In this document: in pieces, positions 47,252 to 59,714 of the stretch
Layout of the letters: every line of letters begins with the position of its first letter
Position numbering within the stretch: position 1 is the first letter of the stretch
DNA from: Phytoseiulus persimilis
Taxonomy: Eukaryota > Arthropoda > Arachnida > Mesostigmata > Phytoseiidae
Length of the DNA stretch: 64,000 nucleotides
Reading direction: 5' to 3'
NCBI GenBank assembly: GCA_037576195.1
Contig: CM075104.1
Location: 9,988,775 to 10,052,774, forward strand
Notes under the pieces: generated by a model
Told to the model about the DNA's origin: nothing
Seen by the model: only the letters and a program-made list of their open reading frames with translations
Database searches by the model: none
Translations under genes and position numbers: made by a program

Positions 47252-50200
47252 ATGAAATTTCACATCATGCCGAATGAGACAGTTCACGAGAATAACTTCG
47301 ATCAACTCAACACGGCAACATTCCTCGCGACGACTCTCGTGATCGTGCAAGTCGGGATATTTGAATTCTTCCATGTGTCTCCGTCGACTCCGAAGAAGTT
47401 CCTCGTCGGTGATCGGGACAACTCCGTAAGAAGATTCAACTAGCTTCGGCTGTGTTCCGTCTCCGAACATTTCCTCGAGCATATCCGAGCTCCGACGTAT
47501 CTCTTGCGCGCGTGATGGGCGCGTCAGTGGTCAGAATTCACTCGATAGATTTGAGCGATCGCTCGCTCGTGATGTCAACTCTTCGCGCAGCTGCATAGAG
47601 CAGGTCGAGCATGGCTCTCGCTTTCGGGAAACGCTGACCATTCGGGTGTTTTTGTTGTGAAGGTCCCTACCGAGAACAGCCGTGGGTGGCGTAACGCAGT
47701 GGATGAGGGAATCGATACCTTGGGGGCGATTGAACGAAACGAGCATTGCGCATGCAGACACCATATCATTGCATGATACATCATTCCAGAACACTGCGAT
47801 ATGTACCTCGGTGGCTATACAAGCGGCGCCTCACGCCTTGCTGGCGGTAACGTGGGCCTTCCTCCCCGGCCTCGAGATCGTTCATTTGGCTTCAGCTTTC
47901 GGAGTGCTTGTTGCTGGAGCAATAACCATCCTGCTCTACACGCCCCTCTTGTACGATATGAGCGAAGATTCGATAAGTATTTACGCGGTGAGTGCACGAA
48001 TTTGCTCGGCAGTCTCTCCTCCCGGTCTCAGGCCCATTCATCCATGGAGAGCTTCGTTCCCTCCAAATAATGGGCCCTCGGACTGGTTCGGAAAGATTTT
48101 TTTCTGCAGTATTTGCAGGAAAGGTTCAACTCTCCTCTGCCCCGCCGTTTAGTTTCCTCACTCTACGTCGCTGAGTCCAGTGTTATGCTTGCTGTTCACA
48201 TGCACGCACCCTCGTTGACGATATCAGAAGGTACGCTGACCTATGCATTGGAAAGTCGAGTCATCCGATGAGGTGAACTTCATGCAATCTCTGGGGCACG
48301 AATCCAATCGCGGCGGCCCCGAGGAAACTCATTGGTATGACTTCCTCGACTGAACCCAGCTTTGGGCTGCGACGTTCTAAGAAAACTTCATGGAGCTCCC
48401 CAACAGTTTCGGGCATTCCGGTGGAAGTATGCATTTGGCTAATCATCCTCGGAGCGTTCGCAACTAGTGTCCTGGTTAGTCTAATTTGTCGCAGTCGAAA
48501 AGGTCGATTTCTTGGGGGTGATGAGGATCTCATGAGATTCGTTCAGCGAACGTTCCACCCACAGAGCGGCATCCGGGGCTTACTTCGGACGAACCTCCTC
48601 CAAGTGATTTTCGTTCTCGGTGCTCTTCTGGCTGTACTGTACGAGGCCAACAATGCCGACGGCGCATTGAGTGAGAATGCGAACAATCACGTCATTGGTA
48701 TCGTGTCAAAATTGAAGTGAGTTCAAATTCGTAGTTGAGACCATCGCGCTCTGAACGGACGGGAGTGAGTCTTCTTGAACGCGTGATCGATTTTTCTTCG
48801 CTCTGAATCGCCACCGGCTTCCAGCGGTTGGACTTTCGCAGCTTCTTTGGTTGCGTGGAGCGCTCATTGGATTCTGCACTTCGTCTCAGATCAGAGCTTC
48901 GCCCAAAAAGCAGCTTCCGCGAAGAGTCAGAGGGAGGCTCGACTGAGTGTCGGAATTTCGTCTCTGATGATGTTCTTCTTCATGATAGTAGGAAGCCTCG
49001 TGGGTACGTCCTTGAAAGGTGCGCATGCGGGACAAGATCTGTTCGAAACTCACAGGCCGAACAGCTCTTCGGATCAGGTTTGTGATTTCCCCTGACAACA
49101 CGACGCCCGAACAATGTTGAAGATGACACAGCATTCGAGTCTCGAGAAATCACTCGCTCCAGGTGATCTACATCTTCGTGAAACAAGCTTACGGAAACGT
49201 ACCAGGACTCCCGGGGCTCCTGATGGGGATGCTGTTCAACGCATACATCGGGGAAGTACCCAATGAGCTTGCAGGTCTCCGCGGTCCAGGGCTCTGGTCT
49301 CCATGTTTGGATATTGACCTCGAGTCCTGTGCCCCTGATACGAGAACTAATCCAAGCAAACACTCACTCCAGATGTGCGGCGTCTCTGTGCAATGGAATC
49401 ACTTCGACGCTCTTCCACGACATCGCGGAGCCGGGCTTCAATTCCCAAGCCAGTGAACTTTTCCGTTCGAACGTCGCCAGATTCTTAGGTACTCGATGAT
49501 CTGTTGTTGAGGTCGTTTGCATCAGCTTAGCTGTCACGAAATATTTGTCTTTCGAGCCACCGAGCCCCGCGAATGATTGTTTCAGGTGTTGTCCCATTGC
49601 TTGCCTCATCGGTTGTGGCCCTGGTCACCTATTTTGTAGGCGTTGCGCCGTCTATTCTGCTCAACCTGACTGGATGCGTCGGTGGACCAATCATCTCCTT
49701 ATTCTCTGTGGGTCTTCTGAGCTCTCGGTATCCCCTTACGGTGAGAGAAACCCTTGCGATGCTCAATCTTAGCCGAATCGAAGTTGCTCTTGAACGACCT
49801 CACCTCTGAAATATCTTGAGCCGCCCGGCCCGTTGTGATTACAGGCTTCTCTGAGTGGTGCGATTTCCGGAATGTTCGTTGCATTTCTGGCGAGTTGGAT
49901 TTGCTACAGAGAAAGCTCACACTCACTGAGTCATTCAGAGGTGTTCTCTTTTTTGGAAGAAGTCGCTGACGAGGAGGTGTCGACAGGGGAAGCCAGCGAC
50001 ACGAGCTTGAGGTACTCATATGAGCTTATTAGCGGAATTGATTTCCCGAGATGCACTCGCAGGTTATCGAGTCCTGGAAAATTACCATCAGCTCTCTTCC
50101 ACAGGGAATGGTTCCAGGTCTGGAGTGCTTCAATGGTCTGGGTGGAGCTGCTGTCCATTGCCGTGTCGGTTTTGATCACCGTTCTCACCACTATTTGCAT

Positions 50201-50351
50201 CAAGTCCGCGAAACCCAATGACTCCGACTGGGATGTCGCAAGCCGCGTGGAAACAAGTGATATGTTGAGTCGGGCTCGCCGAAAGGTCTGCGCATCTCCG
50301 AACAGCATAACACAGCTGGCCGTAGTCGGCCGACTGGGGAATAACTGTTGA
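47252..50351 (+). CDS. SLC5-family sodium:solute symporter
   Basis: Ten plus-strand exons: 47252-47425, 47790-47987, 48110-48230, 48407-48474, 48565-48716, 48825-49077, 49163-49251, 49373-49488, 49586-49740, 49845-50351, giving about 610 residues with consistent phases. Helix 1 is followed by STPKKFLVGDR, the K.T..F.LGDR mark of the family. Exon 3 starts YLQERFNSPLPRRL (the YLE.RF motif), exon 5 has GIRGLLRTNLLQVIFVLGAL (the GG..AVIWTD.FQ region), exon 6 QKAASAKSQREARLSVGISS, exon 7 GNVPGLPGLLMGMLF, exon 9 GCVGGPIISLFSVGLL. It should be a plasma-membrane carrier using the sodium gradient; divergence prevents naming the solute (multivitamin- or monocarboxylate-like members are nearest by eye). 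Intron 7 starts GGAAGT instead of GTAAGT. A 42-nt in-frame stretch of exon 10 could be a tiny intron. Converges on the CD36-like gene. Confidence 0.82.
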
Positions 50352-50749
50352 CGTTCATTTTGTAGCGCGATCCTGAAGTTGACCTGACAAGCATCGAGCT
50401 GAAGACTCCTGATTGAATCATGGATGGCCTCGTGACATAGATTCCAGGCGTCGCTCTCTAGTCGGCAGCAGGATCTATGCCTGAATTCGCATTTCTCGAT
50501 CGTGAACGGAATGAAAATGGAACTGGATGTTCTGAGAGGTTGTTTCACTATCATAATCAGCATTGGAGCCCATGAGATTCATTTTTCGCTCTGTCGGAGT
50601 CATCGAGAATCCGGATGGCGCGTCATGCGGCACTCTCTGAAGAGCGCCTTTCCAGAGATTTCAAAAGCTCAGCCTCGGGTGTGTTAATTACACCACCCGC
50701 AATCTTTCGAAGATGTTGCCAGCTGTTTTTTTGATACGATGAGTTCTCG

Positions 50750-53700
50750 TCACCCGAGCCAAAACGAGTAGACGGCCTGGTAGCCTTTGCTGTGAGCCCG
50801 CCCCAGAGGTTACTCATTTGGAATGTTCCTCCAGTCAGTTGTCGCTTAGTCAAGCTCTATTTCATTCGGACCGGAGGTGTTTATTGGCTTTGACGCACAC
50901 ACAGAACGAGATCGGGTCGAACTTTCACTTTGATTGCGATCACTGCCATCATTCGCGCATTCGCTTCATAGAAATGCGGCAGGGCGATCCATCCACGATC
51001 GGCCTCTTTTTCACAAGTCCTTCAGCCTGAAATTCGGCGGTGGGCTAACAGACTCGTGTTTCGGAGCAATAATCTCCAATTGGCAGCTACTGTGGGGAAG
51101 ATTGAGCAGTCATGATTTGCCGGAAAAATGACCAACCTGCATCGCAGAAAAAGACCGAAAATCATGAGAATTGAACCGATGATTGTTACCGCCAAGAACA
51201 ATAGCTGCAGATAATATGGAGCGCCTGACATTTGTTTCAACATGTCCCTGATTTCATTGTCCGCTTCGATAGTCTAGAAAGAAGTGCTCAGACGTCACGA
51301 CACTTAATCTTCCTGGTAGAAGAGAAATGTGAATCACTTACATAGTCTTGCCAGAAAATCGGGAACATGAGCGGAGTCAAATTCTTAGCGGCTTCCCTGC
51401 AACCGTTTCAACATCTCGGAGTTTCCAACAGCAATCAACAACATCATCAGTGTCGATGCAATTCGGAAGACGTTGACGGTGGCGATTCGAAGGTCGGTCC
51501 AATCTTATTCTTTGGAGAACCTGGAGGCGATTCTGACGCCGATCTGACCATGCTTTTCGAGGCCTGTGGAGTTGATTCTGGCGACGATCTGGCCATACGT
51601 TTTGGAGTCTACGGAGGTGAGAGAAGAAGTTCATCACTCGCCAGAACAGCACGGATGATTCTAGCAGTCTGCAATCAGTTCCTCTCGACCCTAAGCTCTC
51701 AGACGTCCTCTCGACATCATACGCTTCCCTCCGGTAGCACTATCGGGCAGTATCATCAGACAATTGAGAAAGTATCAAACAGCTTTCTGTGATCACCTCC
51801 TCGGACTCGAAAAGTATGATCAGATCAACATCGTAATCAGCCCCATGAACCCCGAAAAGTATGGTAAGATTGACCTCGGAATCACCTACGTGGACTCTCC
51901 GTCGACCCCCGGGGGTCGATGGGTCGTCAGAATTTGAGAACCAACGTTGAGGAGGATGAGGAGCTATCAAACGCGCGTTCCCGAGATCAAAAAGAACTTC
52001 CGTGTGTCAGAAACTTCTCACAGAGCCCAATCTACGTGAGAGAGGCTATATAGATAGAAGCAAATTCTGTTCCTACGGTTGAGCATGATTCGCTTCCATC
52101 GTTCCGAGTCACCGGACACAGGAGACGACCGAGCAGGATGGGAAAAGGAGTGAACTCAAACTTATTTTCTGCTACGCATGTAGTGGCTCTTTTCCTCGTC
52201 TACGACCGGGTTTCTAGAATACGACGTCACGACACCCGCGAGTTTTATTTTTCAGGAATGAGCTCGGAGTAGTTCCCCCTTGCTCCTCCACTAGCAAACC
52301 CGTTTATATCTCTACCCTGCCGCAAGAATATATATCGTCCCAGAGGCATGACTCAGCTCCAATGAGAAGAATTGGAGAGAAGTTGTATCAAGGAGGGTCA
52401 GAACATCTGAGAGTGTGGTATGCGCTCCCATTCTCGTGATAGAGGCGGCTGAGGTAGTCGAGCCGGTGAACTTCGGAGAGCATAAACCCACAAATGTCGA
52501 GATCCGGGGTGATCTTAGGAGAGTTCTGACCGTTCGGTAAAATTTGGCTTCTCAAGGAAAAGGCGACCACCCCTCGAATTTTGATATCCTCCACAAATGT
52601 GAAGAGGGAATCGTGTTGTTTGGTCCGTGCAGATGGTTTCCAGATACCGCTCCAGAATATAAGGCCTGGCCTATTCGCCCTCCCACTGAGCACTATACGA
52701 ATCCCGGTTTTACATGAAAACTCACATCAATGAGCGACTTCAAACCAGGCGATAAACCCAACGGTTGATTTTTTGTCCCTGGCTGTGGTTTTCGGTTGTT
52801 CTCGGAAAATAATTCTGGGCACTGGTCATTGGATATGAATATCGATTCCGATGATCTTCATCCAGCGAAGAACAAGCCTGAAGACTCCAGCCCGTCTATC
52901 TCCAGAGAATCTCCGCTCCCATCGGCCACACTCGGAGGTTGGCCCTGTTTACTCGAACGCCGTTGGGGAGATGGGTACGGTTCATGCATGCGACGATGAA
53001 CTGGGTTAAAACAAAAGGCCAATTCTCTCACAACTTACACAAGATTCGAGTTCACAACGGGCACATTCGATTGCAGTCTGCCAGAAGTAGACACTACGAG
53101 TCCCGTCAACTGGAGATCAAGTTTTGTTAAAACCCAACCAAGTCCAAAAGATCTGAGATGGGCATCAATTGTTTTGTCAGAATTCGTGACCCCAACAGAT
53201 CTGAGTTTGGGTTGAAGCATTGCCGAGGGGAGCAATGATCGTTTGCTCGTATGTTCACATCACTCACCATGTCAACATCCATCGTGTACTCATGCTTATC
53301 TTGATTGGGAGTCAAACCCTTAACTCTGACGTCCTCCAGCTGATTCCGATACAAAAAGTGGGGGAGAGAGATGGCCACTGTGGCTCTCTTCTTGCAAGGC
53401 CAAACCCCGGTTGCACCTGTGGGAAGCTCCATGTCCATGACTGCTGTGTAGAAGACCAATGCGGCCGAATCGAGCCACAAAGCTGAAGATGAGAGCGAAT
53501 ATCCTATCCGGCAATACTCTTCAAGCAGTGGAATGTGGCTATACCTGATTTCGGTCCGTCGTAACCGTCATAGAAGCAGATTTTCTTGGCATCCATCCGA
53601 TGATCGAAAAAATTATCACGCGATAGATGGTACCTCTCAACCTCGTGGTTTCGCCACATCCCTCTCCTGAGTTCTCGGAATTTGAAACTTCGGCAGAATT

Positions 53701-55303
53701 CGGGCATGTACACTGAGAAGTCGGAAGTTTTCCTTTTGGTAGGGACGAAGAATCCTACTGTTAAAAGAGAGTTCGTAACTTGTAGAGAATTCTAGGGAAG
53801 CTCGCTCGAGCTGCTCCACTTTCCAGGGCGAGGATGAACAACCCTCCATGACTCACATGTTCCTTGAAGAGTGTTACAAAGTTTGGCTCTCCGGCCACCC
53901 CAAACCTTCAGGATACTGGAATGATGATGACTCAGTTGACTGACTCAAAAGACTCAAGCTTCGGTTCCACGACCTGGAAGCATTCCCCGAAATTCTACAG
54001 AGTCTAACTCACCGATCGCCGTTGACGGAATGGATGCGGTTCCTGTCTCTGAGATCGCCCATTCCAGTGTACATATTGTAAACATTGGTTTCGGTCATAT
54101 TTGCCTGGAATCGAGACTCCACTCATCTCAACAAATACACGGAAGGGCGTTCATCGGATCTGAAGAGCGTTCCAGCAAAATCATTGCATCGCCTCCAGCG
54201 AAGGACTCACCTGAATGGCAAGGCTGAACTTGAGAGGGGTGTTGGTTTTCAAAACTTCCTTCAATGTTTTGTCGTCGATACTTCGATTCAGCGCTCCTGC
54301 TAAGACGCTATCCCAGCCCCTGTATGTGAGTTCTTTCACTTGGCGAGTCACTACCACAGAGTTCGCTTCACGGAACCGGCCAAGAGTGTCTGCAATACCC
54401 TTGATACGCTCTTGTTTTTCAGCTTTAACTCTGTACAGGTAAACCTGGAACCACGGCGTCGGAATTCACGCGAATCCAGGAATCGACATTTGAAGAACAT
54501 TCGTTATTACAGAACGATGTTCCCGTCAGTGGCGCGGCCAGAGGAGGGGGGACTTTTTGATTTCAGGCCTCAAGTTCAAGGAATTCGAACTAGAACCGCG
54601 GCAAAAACCGAGGACAACCCGCAGGTGCTCAATACTATACGGTAACGTGATCTGCCTCAATGACGAAATCGGCTATCGTCGTCTACTCTACAATGCGGTG
54701 TTCTCCGGACCCAGAATCCGCCCTAGCCACGGATTATACTGGCCACGCCGCTGCTCTAATTTCAGCAAGTCTTCAGAGTGCGTACCTACCAGGAGAGGGA
54801 CATTCACTGTTGTGATAACAGTGCTTTCGGGCATCGTATTCTGCAAGTCATACTCGAATTCGAAACTCTCTCGGTATGTGACTGTTTTATTCTCATGGAA
54901 CTCCATATCGTCCCTGATCACCAAAACACTGCGAAGCCCGAAAGTTCGACTCATACAGTGATCTGTTTGTAGAATTCTGAGATTCGGTCTCATGATGGCT
55001 CCAGTATGGAGACGAATTCACTGAATATCGGATTTCCAACTCACTTGTACCAGAAAGGGCCTATTTCCTTCACTTTGGGCGCCTTCCCAGAAGCGAATTC
55101 TCCGGGATTTGTCAGGTTGAAGAAATACCAGGCCAGGTGCATTTCATAGTGATCTTCCATTTCAGCCCAATAGTGAAAATTCGGTGATTCGGGTGAGAGA
55201 GCCAAATTCCTATTGAGCACGTCTGAGAATATCTTATCGAAGTTGACCAGAGCAAACAGAGCAACGAACGTGGTTCCAAATCCGAAGATAAGACTGAAGC
55301 AAC
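50750..55303 (-). CDS. CD36/SR-B scavenger receptor (5' exon not found)
   Basis: Eleven minus-strand exons: 55303-55045, 54913-54786, 54428-54211, 54104-54013, 53915-53857, 53757-53545, 53416-53268, 53109-53039, 51396-51342, 51273-51137, 50789-50750, in phase, about 472 residues, so only a short first exon with the ATG is missing. An N-terminal membrane helix (SLIFGFGTTFVALFALV) leads to YFFNLTNPGEF and KVKEIGPFWYK, the CD36 signature. Then VITTVNVPLL, VYNMYTGMGDLRDRNR, MPEFCRSFKF, SLPHFLYRNQL and GLTPNQDKHEYTMDVDM (the DP.KHE block) follow, and finally a second helix YLQLLFLAVTIIGSILMIFG near the C-terminus. Such two-pass receptors bind lipoproteins, lipids or apoptotic cells at the cell surface or lysosome. 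The 1.6-kb intron 51397-53038 holds 45-bp repeats. The 13-codon last exon and the 54786/54428 junction are the weakest calls. Confidence 0.85.
51480..51650 (-). repeat. 45-bp minisatellite units, inverted orientation
   Basis: Read on the minus strand, three or four degenerate units (AAAACGTATGGCCAGATCGT, CGAAAAGCATGGTCAGATCG) belong to the same family as 39.9 and 59.1 kb. They lie in the large intron of the CD36-like gene. Confidence 0.65.
51785..51920 (+). repeat. 45-bp minisatellite units, direct orientation
   Basis: Three degenerate units (TCGAAAAGTATGATCAGATC, CCGAAAAGTATGGTAAGATT) in the opposite orientation to those 150 bp to the left, so the two small arrays face each other. Confidence 0.65.
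51930..53030. other. Intron of the CD36-like gene, no further feature
   Basis: No coding exon or repeat could be supported between the 45-bp units and exon 53109-53039. The reading frame at 52388-52693 on the minus strand has no family resemblance. Confidence 0.4.
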
Positions 55304-55439
55304 CTGTTGGGGAAAAAGTCGTGATTTCCGATGTGGGTTTTTAACTTGGTGGGCAAAGTAGCAAGAGTTATGCTGCCAGTATCGATTATCTTCATCTCTG
55401 CCGCACAGTTGGGCATCACCAAAGTTGATTCCATTCCCG

Positions 55440-55805
55440 GACTCCAATCCTGATTGAGAATAATAATCACAAGCGAATTATGATTGAGAACAATAATCAC
55501 AAGCGAATTATGATTGAGAGTAGAAATCACAAGTGAATTATGATTCAGAATAATGATCACTAGCCAATCATGATTCATAATAATAATCACGAGCAAATTA
55601 TGATTCAGAATAATAATCACAAGCAAATTATGATTGAGAATAATAATTGGAAGCAAATTATGATCGATAATGATAATCACAAGCCAGTCATGATTGATAA
55701 TGATAATCACAAGCAAATTATGATTGAGAATATTAATCACAAGCAAACTATGATTAAGAATAATAATATCAAGCAAATTATGATTGATACCAATGATCAT
55801 GATTA
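55440..55805. repeat. 30-bp minisatellite, about 12 units
   Basis: A tandem repeat of AATAATCACAAGCAAATTAT plus GATTGAGAAT, period 30 bp, with substitutions but almost no length change. Because 30 is divisible by three, frames stay open across it on both strands and yield artificial decapeptide repeats (IMIENNNHKQ on plus, LVIIILNHNL on minus). It lies just upstream of the first recognised exon of the CD36-like gene, probably in its first intron. Confidence 0.9.
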
Positions 55806-55809
55806 TGAT

Positions 55810-58220
55810 TGTTGCCGATCCCGATACGTCGGCACGTCAGCCATGCAAATCAATTCAGCCCAAGGAGAACATCTTAGGTCCAAAATATGATTCTTCTCAG
55901 CATTTTTCAGAAATCTCACACGATTTCCTAGGAAATCGTTCGCGTAAACAGGCATCCTGGTCCCAGAGGTGCCCTCTCGGCGTTTCTCGAAGGGTGGAGG
56001 AGCCGCAGAATACTCCCTGGAAGTGGGAGCCAGAACTTCGTGCTTCCAAGATCGATCAAGGGACGTGGCAGGACGTTCAAGCCCCCTCTCGTCGGCCGGA
56101 GATGACAGAGAAATCGGTTGGTGGACTAACCGGCAAAGTTGGCCCTAGAAATGATGGCGTTGCCCTCAATATCGGAACGTCATCTCCAATCATCCATTTT
56201 CTCATGAATCTCATCCTGATCGAAAAAAATGGAGAAAGTCAGAGGTAGAGGGAAAGAAAAACTTCAAAACGCGGCCAACATCACTAATGTTGTGGTGTAA
56301 GGGGAAGATGACAGAAGAGTTCACTTCTTTCCGATGTTTTTCTCGTCCGCTCCGGAACCTCCTCGTATCGGGATCTTGCATGGTGGGTTGAGTAGTCTTG
56401 GGGAGAAGCTTTCGACTGTTCGCCAACTCCACGGAATTAGACCGCGAACGACGCAGATATGGACAACTTTCCCGGACGGACTCGACTCTGATGAATAGAG
56501 CCAGCCCACCAAGGCAAACACTGCACTTTCAGAGCTCCGAATTCCCTTTTCTCTGGCAGGGTGGAGTCTGTTATCCGTTTGATGGCTCGTATGTACTTTT
56601 TGCTCATGTTCAGCAAGGTAGTTTCGCGTCTCAGACGCCTCGATCAGGGAGCTATATTTCTTCTGGAGAGCCTGCCCAATAATAATGGATGTGGATGCTC
56701 TCTCACAAAGCTGCACCATCCACCGTACAAGATTCCGATTCGAGAACGTCTCCGGGAGATTCAGAGCACACGAGAGGGAAATGAGAGAGTTGAGAAAAAC
56801 ATGAACTCCAGGGTAGTTATGCTCTCACACCACGGATCACAAACTCAGAAATGTTGTTTGCGTTTGGGAGCGAAAAATTTCCTCCACTCCACGCATTATT
56901 TTTGTTTCATCACGTCATTGATGATTGAAAATGAAGCTCTGGTACAGAGTGGAGGCTCTATTATCTCGAGCATCGCTGTCGCTGCTACAGAATTTCCGGA
57001 ACGATACACACCTATTGCAGTCAGGAGTGGGCCAGGTTCTTTCAATCTTAGCCTTGCAGCCTGCGAGGGACAAACATGTCGGGATATTTGCTTCATTTGC
57101 AAGATGTTCCCCAACGTTTCTGTTCTCCGAATCACTCGACCTAATGATCGCTTGTATAAACCTTCACGAAAATAAGTTCATTCTCGTTCCAGGCGGTGTG
57201 TTTCCATTAGGCAGAACAGACCCGTTCGCTATCGACTTGGACTTGAACAAGATTAACGTACTCGGAGCCGCTTGCGCAACGCTGTTGCTCTCTCTTTCAA
57301 GCCGCGAAACCGTTTGCCCCTCGCAGACGGTGAACCCACATCTCCTTTGGTGCGCCCACTCGAAATGTTGGGTTTCGCGATAGGAACACCCTGTGAACGG
57401 CTCGCCGAGTCACCGGATGGGTTTTCATCACTCAGTGGACTTTCGCACTCGACTTCTGTCGTCATGACGAGGCGCGTCAGGAAAACTTCGTTTTCGCCAT
57501 AATTCCATCGTCGATGACATGGAGCCTCTGCAGAAGGGAGGCATACGGTATTCCTTCGAAAAGAAAGAAATTTCCTTCACTAAATCGCTTTGCTCGATTA
57601 TTCCTCGATTGGAGCGTTGCGATGAATAGGCTCCGGAACTGCGAGCAAAGACTCTCCATGAACTCCCACACCCGTTTCTCTCCGGCGAGCTTTCAGTGAT
57701 TCTGCCCTTTCCAATATTTCATTGTCGGAATCACTTTTTCCGACGTTCTCATTCGCCCAGAGCTCTCTGAATTGGGAAGCTCCGTATTTCTGGGGAACGT
57801 GGTCGAGTTTCAGGGAAGGCGAAATGGGAGCTCATAGAGCTTCCGCCTCAGATTCTAGGTTATAGTGCATGTTTTGGGTTCAGTACAGCTCATGGTCAAT
57901 ATGGGTTTCGTGAAGAGCTGCAGGTCCACCAAGGCTTGACCGAGAGCCTGGAAACTCAACTCACGAGGCACTTCATGTTTACATGATCAAAATTCAGACG
58001 TGAATGAACAGGGCTCTCAAGCAAGCAGTCGCTGTAGGAGACCGACGCGAGCGAGAACAATCACGGGTGCTTGGAGATCATTGAAACGTAAGCATTTGTA
58101 GACGACGCACTTTGCGATGGCCGAGTATGAATCAAACGATGTATTTGAGAACTTTGAGCAGTTGAAGAAAGGTCACCCACTCTTTTCCGAAGAAAGGCCC
58201 AAGATCTAAGAAAATAGGAT
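55810..58220. other. No supported gene; missing first exon of the CD36-like gene may lie here
   Basis: Overlapping plus-strand frames at 56561-57175 and 56925-57383 are the longest open segments. The second contains INLHENKFILVPGGVF and AIDLDLNKINVLG, which faintly resemble leucine-rich repeats, but only two units are visible, with no clear splice sites. I do not call a gene. Confidence 0.35.
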
Positions 58221-58285
58221 TCATTCGGAATCAAACCGGCGGCCTTGTGAGATCCAGTTCCCACGGTAGCTAACAAAGAGCTTCT
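58220..58285 (-). repeat. tRNA-like fragment
   Basis: On the minus strand, TTAGCTACCGTGGG is A-box-like and GGTTTGATTCC matches 10 of 11 positions of the B box consensus GGTTCGATTCC, separated by about 35 nt. There are no acceptor stems. Probably a SINE or tRNA remnant. Confidence 0.3.
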
Positions 58286-58744
58286 TAATCTAACAAAGGT
58301 ATCAAGGCTACAATGGCTAGAGTTTCCTTGTTCTGACCGCAAAGTAACTCCTGTGGCTTCAGTATCTCGTCGTGCAATGAGCGCGTATCGGCTTCACGTT
58401 GCCTTGGCTGCGTCCTGTCGCGATTGCATCCGACTCAATGCTGTAGTGGACGGGTATTGGCCGGTCTTCGGCTGCGCTCCCCGCGGTTGGACTGCGGTTT
58501 CTGGCATCGAGGCACTCTCCTCCATCTTCATTAGCCCAACATTATCTACAGGAATATTTCACCAAAGTGTTCGGCTTCTCGGCACATGTTCCTGCTTTTC
58601 TGTATTCTTTCTGTATCGGCTCCTCGAATCCGACACTGAGCGGCTTCTTCGGGTGTTCCTGAAGCCCTTCTTGTAGCCTGCAATCGTAGACAGTCGCTTG
58701 GAGCCTCGGAGAAGATCTTGCGGGCTCTTGTAGACAGCCGTATA

Positions 58745-58875
58745 GGTCAAATCGACCCCGAACCACCTCCACAGACCCCGAAAATTATGGTCAGACCTAC
58801 CTAGGAATCACCTCCATGGACGTCGAGAAGTATGGTTAGATCGACTCCGGAACCTTCAGACTCCGAAAAGTGTTC
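58745..58875 (+). repeat. 45-bp minisatellite units
   Basis: Three degenerate units (CCCGAAAATTATGGTCAGAC, TCGAGAAGTATGGTTAGATC, ACTCCGAAAAG) of the dispersed family. Confidence 0.7.
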
Positions 58876-59139
58876 CTCCCGGGTCACCAAGGGCTGTCCT
58901 CTTCGTCATCCAGCTCTCGTCTCCCTTTTCATCTATTCTTCGTTCTGTGTAGCGGCTAGGGTTCCTGGGGGACCTCAAGCGCAGGCATGGGAAGGAATAA
59001 AATACAGGGCTCGCCTTGAGTGCCCAGTCATCAAAAGGGCGGAGGGAGGGGTTTTAGAGGACACACCTCATAAGTAGGGTAACGGACGTGAGTCCTATCT
59101 CTTGTATACGAAGGTACATCCCCTCCCGCCTAGAAAAAA

Positions 59140-59545
59140 GAATCCGAAAAGTATGGCCAGTTGGATCCAAAAATCACCTCCTCACATTCCGGAAAGAATG
59201 GCCAGATCGAACCTGGAATCATCTCCCCAAACCCGAAAAAGATGGGCAGATCGACTTCGGAATTACTCTCCTAGACTCGGAAAGTATGGTCAGATCGATT
59301 TCGGAACCACCTTCCCAGACTGCGAAAATAATTGTTAGATGGGTGCCGGATGCACCTTCATAGTGCCCAAAATTTATGGTCAGATCGATTTCGAAACCCC
59401 ATCCCTTGACTCCGAGAAGGATGGTCAGATCGATCCTGTGATCTCTTCCCTTCACCCGGAAGGTATGGTCAGATCGACGCTGGAATCACCTCCCTAGACC
59501 CAGAACATTGTGGTCAGATTGACTCCGGAAGCAGATCCACAGATC
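59140..59545 (+). repeat. 45-bp minisatellite array, largest copy
   Basis: About nine units with core AAGTATGGTCAGATCGAC followed by TTCGGAATCACCTCCCTAGA. Units differ by about 15-30 percent, so the array is old compared with the one at 39.9 kb. It directly precedes RT relic D. Confidence 0.8.
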
Positions 59546-59714
59546 CAGAGAGGTCAGTCGGCGGTGATAGGTGTGATTTTTAGACGAATCACCTCAGTAC
59601 CAGAGCAACGGACGCGAGGCCGGTCATCTCTGAGACAGTTCTGGGACTCCCATCTCGGGTCTCCGGAGGAACTTCTCACACAATCAGAGCGTCATACTAC
59701 GAAGCCTTGCAGGT

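Noticed and set aside
49004..49018. Possible 15-nt intron in SLC5 exon 6 (GTACGT...AAAG)
   Set aside because: Too short to splice, and reading through stays in frame and fits the family.
49931..50563. 210-codon minus-strand frame
   Set aside because: Antisense to the last exon of the SLC5 gene and its 3' flank, no family motif.
52860..52970. Hydrophilic tail exon for the CD36-like gene on the minus strand (DSLEIDGLESSG)
   Set aside because: It would skip the C-terminal membrane helix; exons at 51396-51342 and 51273-51137 supply the expected end with correct phases.
55570..55890. Asn-rich repeat protein
   Set aside because: Translation of the 30-bp minisatellite; both strands are open because the period is a multiple of three.
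56925..57383. Leucine-rich-repeat-like plus-strand frame
   Set aside because: Only two loosely LRR-like units and no conserved framework or flanks.
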